Positions 58,031 through 64,000 of a stretch of DNA of 64,000 nt are shown piece after piece (within the stretch, counting starts at the first letter, position 1; every line of letters starts with the position of its first letter). This stretch comes from Rossellomorea sp. SC111. Its GTDB lineage: Bacteria > Bacillota > Bacilli > Bacillales > Bacillaceae_B. The stretch covers positions 299,171 to 363,170 of the forward strand of contig NZ_JANIOC010000002.1 of NCBI RefSeq assembly GCF_024733565.1. The letters run 5' to 3'. Both the position numbers and the translations under genes were made by a program. The notes below the pieces were generated by a model. The model was not told the origin of the DNA and did no database searches. It worked only from the letters and a program-made list of their open reading frames with translations.

Positions 58031-58880
58031 CTAATTCTTCAGCTTCCATTCTTAACTCTTCCGTATCCATTAATAACCGGAGTAATCCTTTCAAGATCAA
58101 TTTGTCCGGCTCTGAATCCCGGTATTCCTCAGAAATCCGATTCGCTATGTCCATATAATCTCTACTATTGTCCATTCCCTTGATTTTCCCGTATAGGGAT
58201 TTCCAAGCTTTCTCCCTTTTTTCAAACGATATGAAGGCACCTTCCTTGTCCATACTGACAGTAAAAGATTTCATCATGTCATCATTCAATTGAGGAGAGC
58301 TATTTCCATTTATGAAGTCATTTGCAAGGAGAGTAATCTGCCTTACTAAATGAGTACCAAGTCGTGAAGGTTCAAGGGTATCATCTTGAGATATCATCAG
58401 CATCATATAAGACGCATAAATGGACTGAGTCATCCACATCAGATCCCATTTGTATGGCTTGATTTCATCGCCGTATACATCCAGGAGATTTTGTTCCAGC
58501 CAGCTGAACAGACGCCCCCTCATACGGTGCTCCATGGCCGCCAGTTTTTCACTATTTTTAGTGGACTCCCCTCTCATGTGCATCTTCATATAAGACTTGT
58601 ACTCCAATATCCCTTCGAATTGCACTTGGAACTGTTTTGAAAATCTCTCCATAGGAGGCAGATTCCCATCCAGTCCTACCACGAATGCCCGTTCAAATAC
58701 AAGCTGTTGATAATGTTCATAAATAGATATGATCAAATCTTCTTTTGATTGAAAATATGAGTAAAGGGAGCCTTTAGATATGCCGACACTTTCGGCGATT
58801 TGTTGCATGGACGTCTGATTGTAACCGTGGGCACCAAAGAGTTCCACTGCTGATTCTAGTATTGCGTTCCGTTTATCCAT
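58008..58880 (-). CDS. TetR/AcrR family regulator, YerO-like
   Basis: 290 aa, longer than the usual 190-220. The helix-turn-helix is in AILESAVELFGAHGYNQTSMQQIAESVGISKGSLYSYFQSKEDLI (outline, about 6-50). The remainder is a long all-helical ligand domain with an acidic tail. Position and size resemble B. subtilis YerO, which lies next to swrC/yerP and represses it. It is divergent from an RND pump gene with an operator-like dyad between them. Confidence 0.85.
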   Translation of the reverse strand: MDKRNAILESAVELFGAHGYNQTSMQQIAESVGISKGSLYSYFQSKEDLIISIYEHYQQLVFERAFVVGLDGNLPPMERFSKQFQVQFEGILEYKSYMKMHMRGESTKNSEKLAAMEHRMRGRLFSWLEQNLLDVYGDEIKPYKWDLMWMTQSIYASYMMLMISQDDTLEPSRLGTHLVRQITLLANDFINGNSSPQLNDDMMKSFTVSMDKEGAFISFEKREKAWKSLYGKIKGMDNSRDYMDIANRISEEYRDSEPDKLILKGLLRLLMDTEELRMEAEELEKQLLPE

Positions 58881-58961
58881 TTTCTACACCTCTATATCCA
58901 GAGAAAACTATCCCTTTTTCATTTTACCCATATTCATTAAAAATGAGAAGAGCATTATTTC

Positions 58962-59002
58962 TTGACTAGATGATTTTTTTAGGTAAAATGACTAGTGAGT
59001 CA
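58962..59002 (+). promoter_or_regulatory. swrC promoter and candidate YerO-type operator
   Basis: TTGACT (58962-58967), 16 bp, TAAAAT (58984-58989), directly followed by the dyad TGACTAGTGAGTCA (58989-59002; arms TGACT/AGTCA). It is the divergent control region of the tetR and RND pump genes. Confidence 0.7.
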
Positions 59003-59094
59003 AGTAAAAAAATGACTGTTATATCAATGATTCAACACTTCTGAAAATGAACGAATGACCCACAAGTCAAACAGTATCAAAGGAGGAATTAACC

Positions 59095-62000
59095 ATGTTA
59101 AAAGCTATTTTGAAACGTTCGAAAATCGTCCTGATCTTCATCTTACTATTTGTGATCATCGGAATTTTCACCTTTATTCAATTGCCACAACGGGAAATAC
59201 CTGAAACCAGTGTCAACATCGGTACAGTAACAACTGTATACCCAGGAGCTACCGTTGATTCCGTTGAAAGGACCATTACAAATCCAATAGAATCTTCCCT
59301 TCAATCCATAGGGGGGATCAAAGAGATCAGCTCTTCTTCAGCAGCCGGTTTCTCTACTATTATTGTAGAGGTTGAAGATGGGGAAGACAAAAAAGAAGTG
59401 TTCGGGGATGTGCGGCAAGCCGTTTCAGATGCTTCAACCTCGTTTCCTGAAGAAGTCTTTGATCCTGAAGTCAATGAATCTACTGTTAAGATGCCTATCG
59501 TATCATACCAATTGATCAGTGATAATAAGGACACACTCCTTGATATGGATGATGAGATAAAAAGATGGAAAGAAGAAGTTGAGGATTTAACCGGCGTTTC
59601 GAGTGTCACGGTGAAAGGTCTTCCTGAAGAAGAAATTACTATAGAATTAAAGAAGGATGAACTCAAAGCTTCAGGACTTAATCCTTCTACGGTGATGAGT
59701 GCCATCAATGACGAATATTACCCCACTCCCCTCGGAAAGCAGGAAGTGGATAAAGAAGTGGTCCAACTGACTGTTGACCATTTTACCACCTTGGATGAAA
59801 TGAAGGATCTCTTTGTCGGAAAGAATCCTAAAGGGGAGTCGATCCTGCTCGGAGACATTGCAAATGTGAAAGCTTCCCCTAAAGAAGTCAAAGATATTGT
59901 AACGTTTGAAGGAAAACCGTCTATATCATTTACTGCTTTTGTCCAGTCCGGCGAGGATATCCCAACGGTCGATGAAAGAGTGAGTGACAAAGTGGATGAA
60001 CTCTCGAAGTCCCTTCCAGCCGATGTAGAACTTGTGCCTTACTATTCTCAAGCCTCCACTGTAACGGACATTTTCGATGGATTGTTTAAGTCCCTCGCTA
60101 TTTCCGTTGTGGCAGTTATCCTGACTACAGCTCTTGGACTGACGATTTCAGGTGCTTTTGTAGTGGCTCTTGCCGTACCGATTTCCGTATTAATGGGATT
60201 GATTCCCCTGCCATTTGCAGGAGTGGATCTTAATCAGATTTCGGTTATCGGAGCTATCATTGCCCTCGGGATCCTGGTCGATGATTCCATCGTTGTAAAT
60301 GATAATATCCAACGCAGATATAAACTTGGGGACGGTGCGCTTATGGGCGCCATTACCGGTGTGAAGGAAATATGGGTCTCAATCGTGACTTCCTCCCTAG
60401 CCATTGTATTCACATTCCTTCCGCTCATATTCTTATCGGGCGGAAACGGAGCATTCATCAGGGCTTTACCGACAGTCTTGATCACAACCATCATTGCATC
60501 CACTTTGGTGGCTCTGATTTTCGTTCCTATCATGAGATACTTTCTTTATAGCAAAACCAAGAAAAAAGTTTCCGATGCCCCAGGGCTTCTGGGTAAACCA
60601 TTAAATAAGATCGCAGATTTCTATGCCGATACATTGCTAAAGAAGTTCTCTAAAAGGCCGTTTGTCGTTTCTGCCATCGGACTCGTGTTCACGACTGCGA
60701 TCTTTGGTCTGATCGCTCTGACACCTTTTGAATTCTTCCCGTCTGCCGATCGTGAAGAAGTGACAGTCGATATTACACTGCCGATCGGTACGCCGATTGA
60801 AGAAACATCCAATACTCTGGAAGAAATAGAACAGCTTTTAAAAACAGACGAAGGTGTCTATGAAACGTCTTCCTTTGCGGGTACAGGATTACCGAATCTG
60901 TTTAACAGTTCATTATCCAATACAGGCCAAAACACTGGCCAATTGGTGGCAAGGGTAGACCGAAAAAACCAGACTGCCCAAGGATTAATCGATGAGTGGA
61001 CTGACAAATTGCGAAAAGAATATCCTGAAGCCAAGATTTTCATGGAAACAATTCAGCAAGGACCACCGGCAGGGGCTCCTGTCACGGTGACTGTTTCAGG
61101 TCCTGATATGAATCGATTGATCGATCTCCGTGATACCATATCCAAAGAGATCAATTCTTTGGATACTGAATTGGTCGTTGATAACGTCGGAAAAATGGAA
61201 CCTACTATTGTATATGAGCCTAACCGCGAAAAACTTGAAGAAAAAGGTATCACGATTAATGATGTCAGCCAGCAGCTGCGCTTGGCTACTGAGGGCATTC
61301 CGATGAAATCTTTCGATAATGGTATAACAAAACGTGATATGACTCTCCTATTGGAAGGAAACAATGGTGAAGTCGACCTTACTTCACTGGAAGTTCCTGC
61401 TCAAAGTGCAAACCCTTCCGGACCGCCAGAGTTAGTTTCACTTGATGAGCTCGTCACATCTGAGAAGAAGGAAGAACTTCAACTTATTCCTCATAAAGGT
61501 GGAGAGCGTGCCATTACGATACGCGCATTCCCTGGTGACGAAGAAAATTATAAAGAAAATGTACAGGAAATCGTGAAAGAAGTCAGGAAGGATCTTGATG
61601 ACAATAACTACTCCATTACATTAGGTGGGGAAAATGAAGCCCAAAATGATTTCTTTGCGGAAATCACCATCCTGTTTATCATCGTGATTTTCCTGGTGTA
61701 TTTATTAATTGCCTTTCAGTTCAATTCTTTATCTCTGCCATTCCTGGTCCTGGTTGCTGTATACCTGGCGATCGCGGGTGCGATTCTCGGATTATTTGTC
61801 ACTCAGACTCCAATCAGCTTCCTTGCAGTGATGGGGATGGTTTCCTTAACCGGAATCGTAGTTCGGAATTCAGTGGTGTTAATTGAGTTTATAGAACAAG
61901 GACTACAAAGTGGAATGAGTGTGAAAGAAGCAGTCGTTGAATCTGGTCGTACACGACTTCGCCCTATCCTACTCACAGCCCTTACTTCGATTGTGGCACT

Positions 62001-62154
62001 GATTCCAGTGGCAGTCAGCGGTGATGCATTATTCACTCCATTGGCCGTCACCATCATATCAGGTATTTTGTTCTCAGCTGTATTAACGCTGATCATCGTA
62101 CCGATGATGTACATGGTTTTCCATCGTTTCAGAAAAAAAAGGCGTGAAGCATAA
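59095..62154 (+). CDS. swrC: RND efflux transporter, SwrC (YerP)-like
   Basis: A 1019-aa RND pump with 12 membrane helices and two large extracytoplasmic loops. TM1 is at about 12-32 (VLIFILLFVIIGIFTFIQLP). The first porter loop starts with the ETSVNIGTVTTVYPGATVDSVE (outline). The proton-relay segment is GAIIALGILVDDSIVVNDNIQRR (outline, about 385-407, with the two Asp in TM4). The second half has GMVSLTGIVVRNSVVLIEFI. It resembles B. subtilis SwrC, needed for surfactin self-resistance and swarming. The adjacent TetR fits the yerO-swrC layout. AAAGGAGG precedes the ATG. Confidence 0.92.
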   Translation: MLKAILKRSKIVLIFILLFVIIGIFTFIQLPQREIPETSVNIGTVTTVYPGATVDSVERTITNPIESSLQSIGGIKEISSSSAAGFSTIIVEVEDGEDKKEVFGDVRQAVSDASTSFPEEVFDPEVNESTVKMPIVSYQLISDNKDTLLDMDDEIKRWKEEVEDLTGVSSVTVKGLPEEEITIELKKDELKASGLNPSTVMSAINDEYYPTPLGKQEVDKEVVQLTVDHFTTLDEMKDLFVGKNPKGESILLGDIANVKASPKEVKDIVTFEGKPSISFTAFVQSGEDIPTVDERVSDKVDELSKSLPADVELVPYYSQASTVTDIFDGLFKSLAISVVAVILTTALGLTISGAFVVALAVPISVLMGLIPLPFAGVDLNQISVIGAIIALGILVDDSIVVNDNIQRRYKLGDGALMGAITGVKEIWVSIVTSSLAIVFTFLPLIFLSGGNGAFIRALPTVLITTIIASTLVALIFVPIMRYFLYSKTKKKVSDAPGLLGKPLNKIADFYADTLLKKFSKRPFVVSAIGLVFTTAIFGLIALTPFEFFPSADREEVTVDITLPIGTPIEETSNTLEEIEQLLKTDEGVYETSSFAGTGLPNLFNSSLSNTGQNTGQLVARVDRKNQTAQGLIDEWTDKLRKEYPEAKIFMETIQQGPPAGAPVTVTVSGPDMNRLIDLRDTISKEINSLDTELVVDNVGKMEPTIVYEPNREKLEEKGITINDVSQQLRLATEGIPMKSFDNGITKRDMTLLLEGNNGEVDLTSLEVPAQSANPSGPPELVSLDELVTSEKKEELQLIPHKGGERAITIRAFPGDEENYKENVQEIVKEVRKDLDDNNYSITLGGENEAQNDFFAEITILFIIVIFLVYLLIAFQFNSLSLPFLVLVAVYLAIAGAILGLFVTQTPISFLAVMGMVSLTGIVVRNSVVLIEFIEQGLQSGMSVKEAVVESGRTRLRPILLTALTSIVALIPVAVSGDALFTPLAVTIISGILFSAVLTLIIVPMMYMVFHRFRKKRREA

Positions 62155-62167
62155 ATAACAACATCCT

Positions 62168-62196
62168 GAGGGGAGACTTGGTCTCCTCTCCTTTTT
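62168..62196 (+). terminator. Rho-independent terminator of the RND gene
   Basis: GAGGGGAGAC (62168-62177) pairs with GTCTCCTCTC (62181-62190; one G-U) and is followed by CTTTTT. Confidence 0.88.
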
Positions 62197-62347
62197 AATT
62201 TGAATGATTGAAAAGAACGGCTACTGGACAGTTTATTAATTAATACTTGCCTGTTTTTTTATGATTCAATCTTTCCTCTTGAGAAATTCCCCTTCTTCAA
62301 GCATTATAGATAAGTGTTACATTTTATACTTTTTTTGGAGGAACAAC

Positions 62348-63787
62348 ATGACATCTAAACTAAATTCAAAAGCAATCCTCATAACTTTCATGATCGGTGC
62401 TTTTTTCGCCATATTGAATGAAACGTTATTAAATATCGCCCTCACAGAATTAATGGCCGTCTTTAACGTGGATGCCCCTACTGTCCAATGGCTTGCGACA
62501 GGATTTATGCTGGTGATGGGGGTATTGATGCCCATCTCTGCTCTGTTGATTCAGTGGTTCACAACAAGACAGATGTTCATCGGGGTCATGAGTGTATTTC
62601 TCCTTGGGACGATCATTGCAGCATGCGCCATTAATTTCCCCATGCTCCTTATAGGAAGGATGATTCAGGCTGTTGGTACCGGATTGTTGATCCCGGTCAT
62701 TATGAACGCCCTGCTGCTGATTTACCGGCCGGAAGTGCGCGGGAAAATCATGGGTACATTTGGTTTGGTCATCATGTTCGCACCAGCCATCGGACCGACT
62801 CTGTCTGGAGTAATCGTTGATTTCCTTGGCTGGAGATGGTTGTTTATCACCGTCATCCCTTTTGCTGTATTTTCGATTCTGTTTGCTATGAAATACTTAC
62901 AAAATGTCGGGGAAATTTCCCGGCCCGCTGTGGATGTATTCTCAATTATTCTCTCTTCCATCGGAATCGGCGGGATCGTATACGGGTTTAGTGCAGCAGG
63001 CGAAGAAGAAGCAGGATTCACGTCGGTGAAAATCATTGCCATCATAGCCATATCTGTGATCAGTGTCGTCCTCTTCGTTCTGAGACAATTAAAGCTTGAT
63101 GAACCGCTTCTTGATGTAAGGGTATTCCGGTATAAGAGCTATACGAGAGGGGTAACCATCTTCGTCATCGTCATCATGGCCATGTTTGCATCAGAAATTG
63201 TGATGCCGATGTACCTACAGGGTCCTCTCGGGTTTTCTGCAAAAGCAGCTGGATTATTGCTCCTTCCGGGTGCCCTCCTGAATGGTCTGATGTCTCCTAC
63301 CATGGGCTCCCTTTTTGATAAATACGGCCCCAGGAAGCTCATCATACCAGGTACGCTCACATTGGTGGGAGTCATGATATTCTTTAGCGGCATCAATCCG
63401 GATACACCGATTTGGCTATTTGTAGTGGTCTACATGATTCTCATGTTGTCGATATCCGCTATCATGATGCCTTCTCAAACCAATGGATTGAATGAACTTC
63501 CAAAGCACTTATATCCACATGGGACCGCCATTGCAAACACCTTGCAGCCGGTGGCAGGTGCACTTGGGGTTTCCATCTTTGTCAGTATCATGACACAAAG
63601 TCAGAAAGGATACATTGAAGACCAATCAGGAATGATCAATGAAGGCATCCTTCACAGCGCTATGACCTATGGCGTTCATCATGCCTATTGGTTTGCGCTT
63701 GCCTTGGCCGCAATTGCATTCTTGATTTCACTCTTTATCCGCAAAGCGATTGCACCGGATTTTGACGAAGTGAAGTCAGAAGCTTAA
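62348..63787 (+). CDS. DHA2 family multidrug MFS efflux transporter (second)
   Basis: About 479 aa from the ATG at 62348 (TTTGGAGG upstream); the longer frame to 62261 has no ribosome binding site. Fourteen membrane helices are expected. Motifs: LNETLLNIALTELMAVF (D1), GRMIQAVGTGLLIPVIMN (motif B), IMFAPAIGPTLSGVIVD (motif C, antiporter). Sequence and length are close to the other DHA2 protein in this window (50044-51459), suggesting paralogy. No regulator gene lies beside it. It may be LmrB/MdeA-like. Terminator and repeats follow. Confidence 0.9.
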   Translation: MTSKLNSKAILITFMIGAFFAILNETLLNIALTELMAVFNVDAPTVQWLATGFMLVMGVLMPISALLIQWFTTRQMFIGVMSVFLLGTIIAACAINFPMLLIGRMIQAVGTGLLIPVIMNALLLIYRPEVRGKIMGTFGLVIMFAPAIGPTLSGVIVDFLGWRWLFITVIPFAVFSILFAMKYLQNVGEISRPAVDVFSIILSSIGIGGIVYGFSAAGEEEAGFTSVKIIAIIAISVISVVLFVLRQLKLDEPLLDVRVFRYKSYTRGVTIFVIVIMAMFASEIVMPMYLQGPLGFSAKAAGLLLLPGALLNGLMSPTMGSLFDKYGPRKLIIPGTLTLVGVMIFFSGINPDTPIWLFVVVYMILMLSISAIMMPSQTNGLNELPKHLYPHGTAIANTLQPVAGALGVSIFVSIMTQSQKGYIEDQSGMINEGILHSAMTYGVHHAYWFALALAAIAFLISLFIRKAIAPDFDEVKSEA

Positions 63788-63837
63788 TAGATTGAATATC
63801 AAACGATAGAGGCAGGGACAAAAGTGTATAGTTTTAA

Positions 63838-63899
63838 AAAAATCCGAACGATCATTCGAAATTCTTTTTTAAAATCGAAATCGTTTGGATTTTTTATTT
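63838..63899 (+). terminator. Large hairpin 3' of the second MFS gene
   Basis: AAAAATCCGAACGAT (63838-63852) pairs with ATCGTTTGGATTTTT (63880-63894; one G-U) with a T run. The 27-base inner region also contains a short dyad around TTCGAAATT. It starts about 50 bases after the MFS stop. Confidence 0.75.
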
Positions 63900-63942
63900 A
63901 GCTTTTTACGTAAATACTATTGCTTTTGGATGTAGTGAGTAG

Positions 63943-64000
63943 TGGTTGATTTCCGCTCCAGTTGCTCGCTTTCCGCGGGGCTGGCGGTGAGCCTCCTCGG
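63943..64000. repeat. Start of a dispersed GC-rich repeat (window edge)
   Basis: From about 63943 the sequence turns into the TTGATTTCCGCTCCAG ... GCTCGCTTTCCGCGGGGC ... GGTGAGCCTCCTCGG type, much richer in G+C than the surroundings. I recognise this as a recurrent intergenic sequence in Bacillus genomes. It is cut by the window end. Nothing else is visible in 63900-63942. Confidence 0.6.

Noticed and set aside
1..64000. CRISPR arrays, rRNA, tRNA, transposases
   Set aside because: I saw no regular direct-repeat arrays, rRNA signatures, tRNA cloverleafs or transposase proteins. The repeats found are isolated inverted repeats.

Overview
The window is a 64 kb piece of a low-GC, spore-forming Bacillaceae chromosome (Bacillus sensu lato). 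The evidence is a SpoIIP-family protein, a CwlC-like sporulation amidase, a SwrC/YerO pair, a NatAB/NatRK group, HelD, Bacillus-type ribosome binding sites with frequent TTG and GTG starts, and an S-box (SAM-I) riboswitch. The repeat families resemble those I know from Rossellomorea-type bacilli, but the genus cannot be fixed from this sequence. There is no rRNA, tRNA, CRISPR array, transposase or prophage. It reads as an accessory, mostly monocistronic part of the chromosome with transport, resistance, stress and sporulation functions.

Layout. 0-5 kb: an unknown ORF, a GIY-YIG protein, a lipid kinase/FeS-domain pair and a YhgE/Pip membrane protein. 5-10.4 kb: a MerR regulator divergent from a short-chain dehydrogenase, a STAS protein behind a candidate sigma-B promoter, an AadA-like nucleotidyltransferase, a CBO0543-type membrane protein and a solitary HemY/CgoX oxidase. 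10.5-20.5 kb: a SAM-I riboswitch controlling a tiny FbpA-family protein, a SpoIIP paralogue, an amine oxidase, a predicted ATPase, DUF3892, a three-domain cell-wall amidase, a secreted unknown, an acetyltransferase and an M20 amidohydrolase. 20.7-31 kb: TauE/SafE exporter divergent from LysR, a DAACS symporter, a TetR/epimerase pair with a shared operator, an ABC-F protein with an attenuator-like leader, SDR, VOC, GNAT and a SnoaL-tailed ECF sigma factor. 31-36 kb: two small proteins, natBA divergent from natRK with a LytTR-type double site between them, and an unlisted 39-residue membrane peptide.

36-50 kb: a run of small enzymes on the minus strand (serine hydrolase, GNAT, DinB, a phosphoesterase fused to an SH3-like domain, a deoxyribosyltransferase-like protein, an orphan RsgA zinc module, a kinase), then helD, a SnoaL protein, a YgjP-type protease with DUF1456, a HAD phosphatase, signal peptidase I, a ferritin-like/cupin fusion, D-serine ammonia-lyase and a divergent DUF1445 protein. 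50-64 kb: a TetR/DHA2 efflux operon with a double operator, two glycosyltransferases, an osmoprotectant ABC operon in yehWXYZ-like order, a TetR divergent from a SwrC-type RND pump, and a second DHA2 transporter.

The most distinctive non-coding signal is a dispersed inverted repeat with the arm GAGGGACGGACCT, in six hairpin copies and two lone arms. Almost all sit immediately 3' of genes. The conserved outer 13 bp enclose inner segments that differ but stay self-complementary. Other regulatory elements worth attention are the SAM-I/FbpA unit, the ABC-F leader, the NatR-type 21-bp direct repeats and several paired palindromic operators. I did not find a convincing multi-gene system of a wholly new kind. 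The best candidates for something undescribed are the repeat family, the SAM-controlled FbpA protein and the unusual domain fusions.
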